A DNA stretch of 64,000 nucleotides from contig NZ_CP011868.1 in the NCBI RefSeq assembly GCF_001294645.1, forward strand, positions 1,240,001-1,304,000. The letters are read 5' to 3'. The stretch comes from Pseudonocardia sp. HH130629-09 (GTDB taxonomy: Bacteria; Actinomycetota; Actinomycetes; Mycobacteriales; Pseudonocardiaceae). This document shows, in pieces, positions 43,577 through 53,426 of the stretch; position 1 is the first letter of the stretch, and each line of letters opens with the position of its first letter. Under the pieces are notes generated by a model. It saw only the letters and a list, made by a program, of their open reading frames with translations, did not search any database and was not told the origin of the DNA. The translations under genes and the position numbers were made by a program.

Positions 43577-44731
43577 TCAAGCGGCGACGGTGTTCCGGGC
43601 GGGGGCCGTCTCGACGGTCACGACCACCGCCACCATCACCACCGCGGCCACGACCGGGGTGAACGGCGCGAACGCCGACAGCCCCAGCAGCACCGCCAGC
43701 ACGACGACGGCGGCGCTGCGGCCGGCGGCGAGCACGGGGCGCAGCGCCAGCGCCCACACCCCGAGGACGAACAGCGCGACCGGCATGGTCAGCGTCGCCC
43801 CGGCCGCGGCGGCGGACAGGCCGGTTCCGGTGGTGTCGACGTCGACGGCCACCTCGATGCCCGCCGAGAAGGCTCCGGCCGCGGCGAAGACGAGGTAGTG
43901 GCCGTAGCCGTGCACTAGTGCCCGCGGCATGGCCCGCAGGTGCTCGTGTTGGCTGTGGGCGAAGTAGACCCACCACATGCCCGCCGCCAGCACGAGCCCG
44001 CACGCCGAGAGCACCAGCAGCGGGCCGAGGTGCTCGGCGGAGGACAGCGCGTCGACCACGGCCGTCGTCGACGCCAGGATCGACTCACCCAGCAGGATCA
44101 GGGTGAACAGGCTGTAGCGCTCGGCGATGTGGTGCGGGTGCCACGGCGTCGACCGCGCACGCTCGGCGACCACCGGGACCGCCAGCTCGGCCAGTGCCAG
44201 CACGACGAACCACACCGGGTGCGGGGCGACGAGCACCCAGGCGATCCACAGCAGCTGGACGACGGCGATGCCGCCCGCGTAGCGGAGCGCGGTGGTCCGC
44301 AGCGCGGGGTGCGACCGCGCCGCCCGCAGCCACTGCGTGACCATCGCCAGCCGCATCACCACGTACCCGGCGACGAGCACGCCGTAGCCCTCACCGGCCA
44401 TCGCCGAGGGCGTCCCCGCGGCCATGACCAGCGCGCCCGCCATCTGGACCAGGGTGGTGGCCCGGTAGCCCCAGTCGTCGACGTCGAAGGCCGAGGCGAA
44501 CCAGGTGAAGTTCATCCAGGCCCACCAGATGCCGAAGAACACCATCAGGTAGGACCCGACCCCGGCGCCGACGTGCCCGCCGGACTCCTCGTGGTGCAAC
44601 GCCGCCGACGACAGCGACACCGCCACCACGAACACCAGGTCGAAGAACAGCTCCAGCGGGCTGGCCACCCGGTGGGGCTCGTCCGGATCGCGGGGGCGCA
44701 TCTCGCGCAGGCCGAGGTTCACACCGCCCAT
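43577..44731 (-). CDS. Low-temperature-requirement A (LtrA) family membrane protein
   Basis: 384 aa, about 10-12 membrane helices. The LtrA signature ASPLELFFDLVFVVAVS near the N-terminus, GIWWAWMNFTWFASAF and HIAERYSLFTLILLGES are present. The function of the family is unknown beyond a link to cold growth in Listeria. It is divergent from a second LtrA gene with only 53 bases between the starts. ATG at 44731. Confidence 0.88.
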   Translation of the reverse strand: MGGVNLGLREMRPRDPDEPHRVASPLELFFDLVFVVAVSLSSAALHHEESGGHVGAGVGSYLMVFFGIWWAWMNFTWFASAFDVDDWGYRATTLVQMAGALVMAAGTPSAMAGEGYGVLVAGYVVMRLAMVTQWLRAARSHPALRTTALRYAGGIAVVQLLWIAWVLVAPHPVWFVVLALAELAVPVVAERARSTPWHPHHIAERYSLFTLILLGESILASTTAVVDALSSAEHLGPLLVLSACGLVLAAGMWWVYFAHSQHEHLRAMPRALVHGYGHYLVFAAAGAFSAGIEVAVDVDTTGTGLSAAAAGATLTMPVALFVLGVWALALRPVLAAGRSAAVVVLAVLLGLSAFAPFTPVVAAVVMVAVVVTVETAPARNTVAA

Positions 44732-44784
44732 CGTTGCGCGCCGCACTACCTTCGGCGGCGCCGACACGGGAAAGGAACCCACCG

Positions 44785-45936
44785 ATGACCACACCGGACA
44801 TCCGGCCGCGGGTGCTGCGACGGGAGGGCGACTCCGAGGTCGCTCCGATCGAGCTGTTCTTCGACCTCGTCTACGTGTTCGCGATCGTCCAGGTCTCGCA
44901 CACCCTGCTCTACCACCTGACCCCGATCGGGGCGCTGGAGACGGCGGTGCTGTTCGCCGCGGTCTGGTGGCTGTGGAACTACTCGGCCTGGGCGATGAAC
45001 TACCTGGACCCCGGACGCCCGTCGGTCCGGATGCTCAACGCCGGGCTGATGCTGGCGGCGCTGGGGATGGCGCTGGCCCTGCCGGGCGCGTTCGGTGAGT
45101 CCGGGCTGCTGTTCGCACTGTGCTTCGCCGCCACCCAGATCGGGCGCCCGCTGTTCCTCGTCGTGACCATGCGCGGGCACGTCATGGCCCGCAACTACCG
45201 CAACCTTCTGGTGTGGAGCACGACCGCGTCCGTGCTCGTCGTCGTCGGCGCGTTCCTCCCGCCGGTGGCGCGGCTGGTCGTCTGGGTGCTGGCCGTCGCC
45301 GTCGACATGGCCGGGCCGCGGTTCGAGTTCCGGGTGCCGGGGCTCGGGCGCACCCCGATGGACGAGTGGCCGACCGACGTGGAGCACCTCGCCGAGCGCA
45401 ACCGGCTGGTGTTCATCATCGCACTCGGCGAGTCGATCCTGATCATGGGTTTCACGCTGTCGGAGATGGAGGACGCGACCCCCTACGCGGTGGCGATCAC
45501 CCTGCTCGGCTTCGCCGGTCTCGTCGCGCTGTGGTGGTCCTACTTCGCGCTCGCCGGGCACGGCACCCGGGCGAGCTCCGGCGACGGGTCGACCCGTGCG
45601 GCGCGGGCCGCGTTCGCCTACGCGCACGGCCTGATGGTGGCCGGGGCGGTGCTGTTCGCGGTGGCGATCGACCTGCACCTCACGCACCCGGAGAACACCC
45701 CGGCGCTGGTGCTGACCTCGGTCGGCGGTCCGCTGCTCTACCTCGCGGGCAACAAGCTCTACCTGCAGGGCCGCACCGGGACGGTCGGGAGGTCGCGCTA
45801 CACGGCCGCCGCGATCCTGGTGGTGGCCGCGGTGGTCGCGCTGGTCGCCGGACACGCCCTGCCCGTGATCGTGATCGGGCTGGTCGTGCTCGCCGTGGTG
45901 ATCGGCCTGGCGGTGGCCACCGAGCGGCGCGCCTAG
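44785..45936 (+). CDS. LtrA-family membrane protein, divergent paralogue
   Basis: 383 aa, about 10-12 helices. APIELFFDLVYVFAIVQVS, AVWWLWNYSAWAMNYLDP and HLAERNRLVFIIALGESILI correspond point by point to the neighbour's motifs, so the two are paralogues. ATG 44785 follows AAAGGA. The 3' end overlaps the convergent mycothione reductase gene by 4 bases. Confidence 0.88.
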   Translation: MTTPDIRPRVLRREGDSEVAPIELFFDLVYVFAIVQVSHTLLYHLTPIGALETAVLFAAVWWLWNYSAWAMNYLDPGRPSVRMLNAGLMLAALGMALALPGAFGESGLLFALCFAATQIGRPLFLVVTMRGHVMARNYRNLLVWSTTASVLVVVGAFLPPVARLVVWVLAVAVDMAGPRFEFRVPGLGRTPMDEWPTDVEHLAERNRLVFIIALGESILIMGFTLSEMEDATPYAVAITLLGFAGLVALWWSYFALAGHGTRASSGDGSTRAARAAFAYAHGLMVAGAVLFAVAIDLHLTHPENTPALVLTSVGGPLLYLAGNKLYLQGRTGTVGRSRYTAAAILVVAAVVALVAGHALPVIVIGLVVLAVVIGLAVATERRA

Positions 45937-47300
45937 TCCGGGTCGGCGGCGTCGCGCAGCGCGTTCTCCAGCACCTCGCTCAGCGCGGGGTGGATCCAGT
46001 ACTGCACGTCGGCGAGGCGCTGGGCGGTCACGCCCAGCGCCATCGCCTGCACCAGCTGCTGGACCAGCGTCGACGCCTGTGGGCCGAGCAGGTGCGCCCC
46101 GAGCAGCGTGCCGTTCGGGGCGACGAGGACCTTGCAGAACCCGCGCTGCTCCTCCATCGACCAGCCGAAGGCGACGTCGGCGTACTCGTGGAACCCGACC
46201 CGGAGCTCCAGGCCCTCCTCGCGGCACTGCTGCTCGGTGCGGCCGACGGTGCCGATCTGCGGGGTGGTGAACACCGCGGCCGGGACGGACCCGTGGTCGA
46301 CCTCGCGCAGGTCGTCGGGGTGGGCGAGGTTGTGCCCGACGACCTCGGCCTCGTGGTTCGCGACGTGCTTGAGCGGGTGCGGGGACGAGATGTCGCCCAG
46401 CGCCCACACCCCGTCGGCGGTGGTGCGGCCGTGGGCGTCGACGACGACGCGGCCGGCGTCGTCGGTGTCGATCCCGGCTCGGTCCAGGTCGAGCCGGTCG
46501 GAGTTCGGGCGGCGCCCGGCCGCGACGAGCAGCCGGTCGGCCCGCACCTCGGTGCCGTCGTCGAGGTGCAGTCGTACGTCGCCCGCACCGCCGGTGACCC
46601 TCTCCACCGTCCGTCCGGTGTGGACGGTGAAGCGCTCGCGGGCGGCGTCGGTGAACCGTGCCACGACGGTCTCGTCCATCCCGCCGAGCAGGGTGTCGGC
46701 GCTCTCGACGAGCGTGACCTCGCAGCCGAGCCCGCCGAACACGTGCGCGAACTCCGCTGCGATGTAGCCACCGCCGATGATCGCCAGGTGCCCGGGCAGC
46801 TCGTCGATCCGCATGATCGTGTCGGAGGTGTCGAACGGGACGCCCGAGTCGGCGACCGGCGGCGGGACCACCGGCCGCCCGCCGACGGCGAGCACGATCC
46901 GCTCCGCGGTGAACTCGGCGGTGCCGCCGTCGGCCAGGTCCACCGCCATCGCGCGTGGCCCGGTGAAGCGGGCCGTGCCGTCGTAGACGGTGCCGTGGTC
47001 GCGGCGGTGGTCGCGGCCCTCGTCGCCGATCGGGTCGAGCCGGGAGAACACCCGGTCCCGGATGTCGCTCCAGCGGATCCGGTCGATCCGGGCGTCCACG
47101 CCGTAGGCCGACGCCGCGCGGACGGTCTCGGCGACCTCGGCGGTGTGGGCGAGCATCTTGGTCGGGATGCAGCCCACGTTGAGGCAGGTCCCGCCGAACC
47201 GGGTCGCCTCGACGTGGGCGACGTCGAGACCGTCGAACCGGTCGTCGACGATCGTGTTCCCGGCTCCGGCGCCGACGACTGCGAGATCGTGATGGGCCAC
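45933..47300 (-). CDS. mtr: Mycothione reductase
   Basis: 455 aa, class I flavoprotein disulfide reductase. FAD motif GAGAGN, redox disulfide GGTCLNVGCIPTKM, NAD(P) domain AIIGGGYIAAEFAHVFG and GVWALGDISSPHPLKH. The C-terminal active-site His-Glu pair is in WIHPALSEVLENAL. GNTIVDDRFDG after the first motif is typical of mycothione rather than glutathione or lipoamide reductases. It regenerates mycothiol with NADPH. GTG start at 47300. Confidence 0.9.
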   Translation of the reverse strand: MAHHDLAVVGAGAGNTIVDDRFDGLDVAHVEATRFGGTCLNVGCIPTKMLAHTAEVAETVRAASAYGVDARIDRIRWSDIRDRVFSRLDPIGDEGRDHRRDHGTVYDGTARFTGPRAMAVDLADGGTAEFTAERIVLAVGGRPVVPPPVADSGVPFDTSDTIMRIDELPGHLAIIGGGYIAAEFAHVFGGLGCEVTLVESADTLLGGMDETVVARFTDAARERFTVHTGRTVERVTGGAGDVRLHLDDGTEVRADRLLVAAGRRPNSDRLDLDRAGIDTDDAGRVVVDAHGRTTADGVWALGDISSPHPLKHVANHEAEVVGHNLAHPDDLREVDHGSVPAAVFTTPQIGTVGRTEQQCREEGLELRVGFHEYADVAFGWSMEEQRGFCKVLVAPNGTLLGAHLLGPQASTLVQQLVQAMALGVTAQRLADVQYWIHPALSEVLENALRDAADPD

Positions 47301-47439
47301 CCGCCGAGCCTAGGAAGACCGGCGCCCTCCCGCGCGTCCACGCCGGGCGGGGGCGTCACCGGGCGATCGGCGTGCGGTACTGGCACCGCACTGGCACCCT
47401 GACTGCGGCGGTGGCGCGGCGCCCCGCGGGAGGCGGCCG

Positions 47440-47877
47440 GTGATGACCGATCCGACGGAGGGCGCGGGGGGAGTGCCGGGCCTGTCCGCCGCGACCGAGG
47501 AGGGCGGCGGCCTGACCCTGGAGGCGGTGCCGCACCCGTCGGGACCGGTGGCGCTGCACGTCGTCGGCGACGTCGACCTCGCGACCGCGCCGTTCCTGGC
47601 CGAGCAGGTGGGCGACTGGCTCGCCGCGTCCCCACGGGTCGTGCTGGACCTGTCCGGGGTGGGCGTGTTCGCCTCGGCCGGGATCTCGGTGCTGCTCGAC
47701 TGCCAGCACGCCGCTGTCGCGGCCGGGGTGGTCCTGGAGCTGTACTGCGGCGCGGCCCGCCAGGTCCGCCGGGTTCTGCAGGTCACCGGCACCTGCGAGC
47801 ACCTGCGTGTGCTCGACCCGCACCCGCCGCCGGAGACCCCCGACGGCCGCGCCCCGCTGTTCCCGGTTCCCGACTGA
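47440..47877 (+). CDS. STAS-domain anti-sigma-factor antagonist
   Basis: 145 aa. After a Gly-rich 25-residue leader, the STAS domain has ALHVVGDVDLATAPFLAEQV, then VVLDLSGVGVFASAGISVLLD, with the phosphorylatable Ser in ASAGIS. SpoIIAA/RsbV-like proteins release a sigma factor by binding its anti-sigma kinase. No kinase or sigma gene lies beside it. The start is GTG 47440 or ATG 47443; GGGAGG lies at 47428-47433. Confidence 0.85.
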   Translation: MMTDPTEGAGGVPGLSAATEEGGGLTLEAVPHPSGPVALHVVGDVDLATAPFLAEQVGDWLAASPRVVLDLSGVGVFASAGISVLLDCQHAAVAAGVVLELYCGAARQVRRVLQVTGTCEHLRVLDPHPPPETPDGRAPLFPVPD

Positions 47878-47886
47878 CCCCGGTCC

Positions 47887-48852
47887 TCAGCCGAGCAGCT
47901 CCCGGCCGGTCCGGTGCCGGTGCAGCACCTGGACGTCGGTCGTGCCCTCCCGCAGCGACGCCGAGGTGTCGGACATGTGCTCCAGCAGCGTGTCCGCGAA
48001 GGCGATGACGGCCGGTGTGGGGGCGATGTCGGCGCGCCGCGCCAGCGCCACTGTGCGGTGGATGGCCGGGTTGAGCACCGTGCGCCGCAGCCGCGGCCGC
48101 CCGATGAACGTCAGGTCCGGCACCACCGCCACCCCGGTGCCGGCCTCGACCATGCGCAGCACGGCGTCCATCTGGCCACCCTCGACGGCGATCCGCGGCG
48201 TGACCCCGGCGACCGCGTAGGCCCGCAGGGTCACCTCCCGCAGGTCGTAGCCCTGGCGCACCATCACCAGGTCGTGGCGGGCGAGCTCGGAGACGGTCAT
48301 CGACCCGCGCGGGGTCAGCGGCCTGCGTGCCCGGGGGGAGGCGACCGAGAGCCGTTCGCGGAGCAGGGGAGCGGTGTGCAGCGTCGGGTCCACCCCGTCG
48401 GGGGGCACGATGACCAGGGCGACGTCCAGCGCGCCCTGGACCAGTGCCGCCTCCAACGGCTGCGAGCCGTCCTCGGCCAGCTCGACGGCGATCTCGGGGT
48501 GCCGGGCGTGGAAGACCCGCAGCACGTCGGACAGCACGCCGATGCACAGCGACGGCGTCGCGCCGACCCGGACCCGGCCGCTGCGCAGGCCGACCATCTC
48601 GGCCACCGTCGTGCGGACCATGTCGGAGTCGGCGAGCATCCTCCGTGCCAGTGGCAGCACCGCCTCACCGGCCGGGGTCAGCGTGACGACCGACCCGCGG
48701 TTGATCAGCGGGGAGCCCAGCTCGTCCTCCAGCGCCCGCAGCGCGCGGCTCAGGGTCGGCTGGGCGACCCCGACTTGGTCGGCCGCCCGAGTGAAGCTGC
48801 GCACGTTTGCCACGGCGACGAAGTACATGAGCTGCTGAAGTGTCACATGCAT
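47887..48852 (-). CDS. LysR-family regulator divergent from the first sdh operon
   Basis: 321 aa. The N-terminal HTH reads TLQQLMYFVAVANVRSFTRA, AADQVGVAQPTLSRALRALE. The effector domain (about 90-300) has VRVGATPSLCIGVLSDVLR and GTGVAVVPDLTFIGRP. Its ATG (48852) lies inside a perfect palindrome, so it is probably autoregulated and may also control sdhCAB, which starts 82 bases away in the other direction. The effector is unknown. Confidence 0.87.
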   Translation of the reverse strand: MHVTLQQLMYFVAVANVRSFTRAADQVGVAQPTLSRALRALEDELGSPLINRGSVVTLTPAGEAVLPLARRMLADSDMVRTTVAEMVGLRSGRVRVGATPSLCIGVLSDVLRVFHARHPEIAVELAEDGSQPLEAALVQGALDVALVIVPPDGVDPTLHTAPLLRERLSVASPRARRPLTPRGSMTVSELARHDLVMVRQGYDLREVTLRAYAVAGVTPRIAVEGGQMDAVLRMVEAGTGVAVVPDLTFIGRPRLRRTVLNPAIHRTVALARRADIAPTPAVIAFADTLLEHMSDTSASLREGTTDVQVLHRHRTGRELLG

Positions 48853-48866
48853 AGCCTACGGCTATG
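48850..48866. promoter_or_regulatory. LysR-type operator at the lysR/sdh divergent promoter
   Basis: CATAGCC (48850-48856) TAC GGCTATG (48860-48866), perfect arms with a 3-base centre; it contains the LysR T-N11-A pattern. It overlaps the LysR start codon. Confidence 0.6.
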
Positions 48867-48933
48867 ACCGGAGACCGTTTCATGCATTGGACTGCCTTAC
48901 CCGTTGGTATATCCACTGGACGACGTGGTCACG

Positions 48934-49653
48934 ATGTCCGAGAAGTCCCGGGCCGGCGGCGGAGCCAAGCCCGCCGCACCCCGCCGTCCGCGCACGCCCA
49001 GTGCGCTGCTGAAGTTCGTGATGGCGGTGAGTGGCGTCGTGCTGCTCGGCTACGTCACGTTGCACATGATCGGGAACCTGAAGATCTTCTTCGGTCCCGA
49101 GGCGATCGATCACTACGCGGCCTGGCTGCGCACCATCCTGGAGCCGGCGCTGCCCTACTCGGGCATGCTCTGGATCGTCCGTGTGGTGCTCGTCGTCGCG
49201 GTGGTCGCCCACATCTGGTCGGCGACCGTGCTCGCCCTGCGCGCGCGCAAGGCCCGCCCGATCAAGTACGCGGGTGGCTCCTACCAGGTCAAGGGCAGCT
49301 ACGCGGCCCGCACCATGCGCTGGGGCGGCGTGATCATCGTGCTGTTCGTCGTCTACCACCTGCTCGACCTCACCGCGGGCACGCTGAACCCGAACGGCGT
49401 GCACCTCGCGGTGGCGGACAACCTCGCGGCCGACTTCACCCCCGCCCGCTGGTACGTCACCCTGTTCTACGTCCTCGCCGTCGTCGCGCTGGGCTTCCAC
49501 GTCCAGCACGGCATCTTCTCGGGCATCCAGACGCTCGGGTGGTCGTCGAACAGGCGTGAGCGCACCATCAAGGTGGTGTCGACGGTCTTCGCCGCCGTGC
49601 TGACCCTCGGCTTCATCTCGGTGCCCCTCGCCGTCACGTTCGGAGTGGTCTGA
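48934..49653 (+). CDS. sdhC: Succinate dehydrogenase cytochrome b558 subunit (first sdh operon)
   Basis: 239 aa, five predicted helices. ALLKFVMAVSGVVLLGYVTLH (first helix with a candidate haem-ligand His), HIWSATVLALRARKARPI, IVLFVVYHLLDL and ALGFHVQHGIFSGIQTLG provide the other His residues typical of the single-polypeptide di-haem b558 anchor. It passes electrons between SdhB and menaquinone. ATG 48934 chosen; an in-frame GTG at 48904 would add ten residues. Confidence 0.9.
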   Translation: MSEKSRAGGGAKPAAPRRPRTPSALLKFVMAVSGVVLLGYVTLHMIGNLKIFFGPEAIDHYAAWLRTILEPALPYSGMLWIVRVVLVVAVVAHIWSATVLALRARKARPIKYAGGSYQVKGSYAARTMRWGGVIIVLFVVYHLLDLTAGTLNPNGVHLAVADNLAADFTPARWYVTLFYVLAVVALGFHVQHGIFSGIQTLGWSSNRRERTIKVVSTVFAAVLTLGFISVPLAVTFGVV

Positions 49654-49656
49654 TCC

Positions 49657-51624
<1,968 letters not shown>

Positions 51625-51638
51625 GAGGACCGACGGAC

Positions 51639-52388
51639 ATGAAGCTCAACCTGAAGGTCTGGCGCCAGCGCGACGCGGTCGACAAGGGGCGCCTGGTCAC
51701 CTACACCGTCGACGCCGACGAGGACATGTCGTTCCTCGAGATGCTCGACGTGCTCAACGAGAAGCTGATCCTGTCCGGCGACGAGCCGGTCGCGTTCGAC
51801 CACGACTGCCGCGAGGGCATCTGCGGCTCGTGCAGCATGGTCATCGACGGCCGTCCGCACGGCCCGCAGCGGGCGACCACCACCTGCCAGCTGCACATGC
51901 GGCACTACTCCGACGGCGACACGATCGTCATCGAGCCGTTCCGCTCGGGCTCGTTCCCGGTCATCAAGGACCTCGTCGTCGACCGCGCCGCGTTCGACAA
52001 GATGATCCAGGCAGGCGGCTACGTCTCGGTGAACACCGGGTCGGCGCCGGAGGCCAACTCCAACGCCGTGCCGAAGTCCGCCGCGGACCGCTCGTTCGCC
52101 GCGGCGAACTGCATCGGCTGCGGTGCCTGCGTCGCGGCCTGCCCGAACGGGTCCGCGTCGCTGTTCCTGGGCGCGAAGCTGACCCACCTGGGTGAGCTGC
52201 CGCAGGGTCAGCCGGAGCGCTACGAGCGCGTCGTCAGCATGGTGGAGGAGCACGAGGCCGCCGGGTTCGGTGGCTGCACCAACACCGGCGCCTGCGCCAC
52301 CGCCTGCCCGAAGGAGATCCCGCTCGACGTGATCTCCCAGCTGAACCGCGACTACCTCGCGGCCACGGTGGGCGGCCGCAAGAAGTAG
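51639..52388 (+). CDS. sdhB: Succinate dehydrogenase iron-sulfur subunit (first sdh operon)
   Basis: 249 aa. [2Fe-2S] site [20 protein letters not shown]; [4Fe-4S] site [15 protein letters not shown]; [3Fe-4S] site [19 protein letters not shown]. These relay electrons from SdhA to the b558 anchor. ATG 51639. The operon ends in a strong hairpin immediately after the stop. Confidence 0.95.
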   Translation: MKLNLKVWRQRDAVDKGRLVTYTVDADEDMSFLEMLDVLNEKLILSGDEPVAFDHDCREGICGSCSMVIDGRPHGPQRATTTCQLHMRHYSDGDTIVIEPFRSGSFPVIKDLVVDRAAFDKMIQAGGYVSVNTGSAPEANSNAVPKSAADRSFAAANCIGCGACVAACPNGSASLFLGAKLTHLGELPQGQPERYERVVSMVEEHEAAGFGGCTNTGACATACPKEIPLDVISQLNRDYLAATVGGRKK

Positions 52389-52449
52389 GACGCACCGTCG
52401 CGACGGCCCGGGCCACTCCCTCCGCGGGGTGCCCGGGCCGTCGTGCGTC
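52389..52449 (+). terminator. Terminator of the first sdh operon
   Basis: Perfect 13-base arms CGACGGCCCGGGC (52401-52413) / GCCCGGGCCGTCG (52431-52443), with an outer pair GACGCAC (52389-52395) / GTGCGTC (52443-52449), directly after the stop at 52388. Confidence 0.85.
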
Positions 52450-52501
52450 GTGCGACATGTGACCCACGTCTCGCTGGAACGGCCAATCGCCGTCCCGACG
52501 T

Positions 52502-52529
52502 AGATCACATGTGATCTGCGTCGTACTCT
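52502..52529 (+). promoter_or_regulatory. Promoter with palindromic operator for the second sdh operon
   Basis: AGATCACATGTGATCT (52502-52517) is a perfect 16-base palindrome, extended by CGACG (52496-52500) / CGTCG (52519-52523). A -10 candidate TACTCT (52524-52529) follows directly, so a bound protein would cover the -35. ACATGTGA also occurs at 52455-52462. The regulator is unknown; CRP-like and GntR-like readings are both possible. Confidence 0.65.
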
Positions 52530-52625
52530 CTGGCGACCACCGCACCGTGTGCGGCGGGTGTTCACGAGGGCACGACGTCGTGTCAGGTCTCTTCGGCGTC
52601 GTCGAGACGACAGGAGCTCCCGTAC

Positions 52626-53426
52626 GTGTCATCCACCACTGACGCGTCCACCGGCCGGGCCACCATCGCCGCGCGCACGCTGCGCACGGACCGATGGTGG
52701 CTTCCCCCGCTGGCCACCTTCGTGGCGTTCGTCGCCTGGGTCGCGTACGCGACGGTGCGGGCGTTCATGCAGGACCACTACTTCGTCCCCGAGTACGGCT
52801 ATCTGACGCCGTTCTACTCGCCGTGCGTCTCGACCGGCTGCGTCGAGGAGGCTGCGCACTTCGGCCGCTTCCTGCCCGACGTCTGGTGGCTGCCCTACGC
52901 GGCGGTCTCCCTGCCGTTCCTGCTGCTGTTCCGGCTGACCTGCTACTACTACCGCAAGGCCTACTACCGGGCGTTCTGGCTCTCCCCGCCGGCCTGCGCG
53001 GTCGCCGAGCCGCACCGGCGCTACACCGGTGAGACGCGCTTCCCGCTGATCCTGCAGAACGCGCACCGCTACTTCTTCTACATCGCCGGGATCATCACGC
53101 TGATCAACACCTACGACGCGGTGCTGGCCTTCGCCAAGCCCGGCGGCGGGTTCGGCCTGGGGCTGGGCAACATCATCCTGGTCGTGAACGTGGTGCTGCT
53201 GTTCGGCTACACGCTGTCGTGCCACTCGTGCCGCAGCGCCGTCGGCGGGCGGCTCAACCACTTCTCGAAGCACCCGGTCCGCTACGCGCTCTGGACCCGG
53301 GTCTCGAAGCTGAACACCCGGCACAACCAGTTCGCCTGGGCGACGCTGGTGAGCCTCGCCGTCACCGACTTCTACGTCATGGCCGTCTCCGCCGGCTGGA
53401 TCAGCGACCTGCGGATCGTGGGGTGA
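52626..53426 (+). CDS. sdhC: Membrane anchor of Sdh1-type succinate dehydrogenase
   Basis: 266 aa, five predicted helices. It is unlike cytochrome b anchors and matches the arrangement of Rv0249c, the anchor of mycobacterial Sdh1. Cys/His residues stand in pairs: Cys67 and Cys72 in PCVSTGC, Cys199-His200-Ser201-Cys202, and His212/His216 in NHFSKH. Mycobacterial Sdh1 has been described with a membrane-embedded Rieske-type [2Fe-2S] cluster instead of haem, and these residues are candidate ligands. GTG 52626 follows AGGAG; the stop overlaps sdhA (GTGA). Confidence 0.87.
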   Translation: MSSTTDASTGRATIAARTLRTDRWWLPPLATFVAFVAWVAYATVRAFMQDHYFVPEYGYLTPFYSPCVSTGCVEEAAHFGRFLPDVWWLPYAAVSLPFLLLFRLTCYYYRKAYYRAFWLSPPACAVAEPHRRYTGETRFPLILQNAHRYFFYIAGIITLINTYDAVLAFAKPGGGFGLGLGNIILVVNVVLLFGYTLSCHSCRSAVGGRLNHFSKHPVRYALWTRVSKLNTRHNQFAWATLVSLAVTDFYVMAVSAGWISDLRIVG

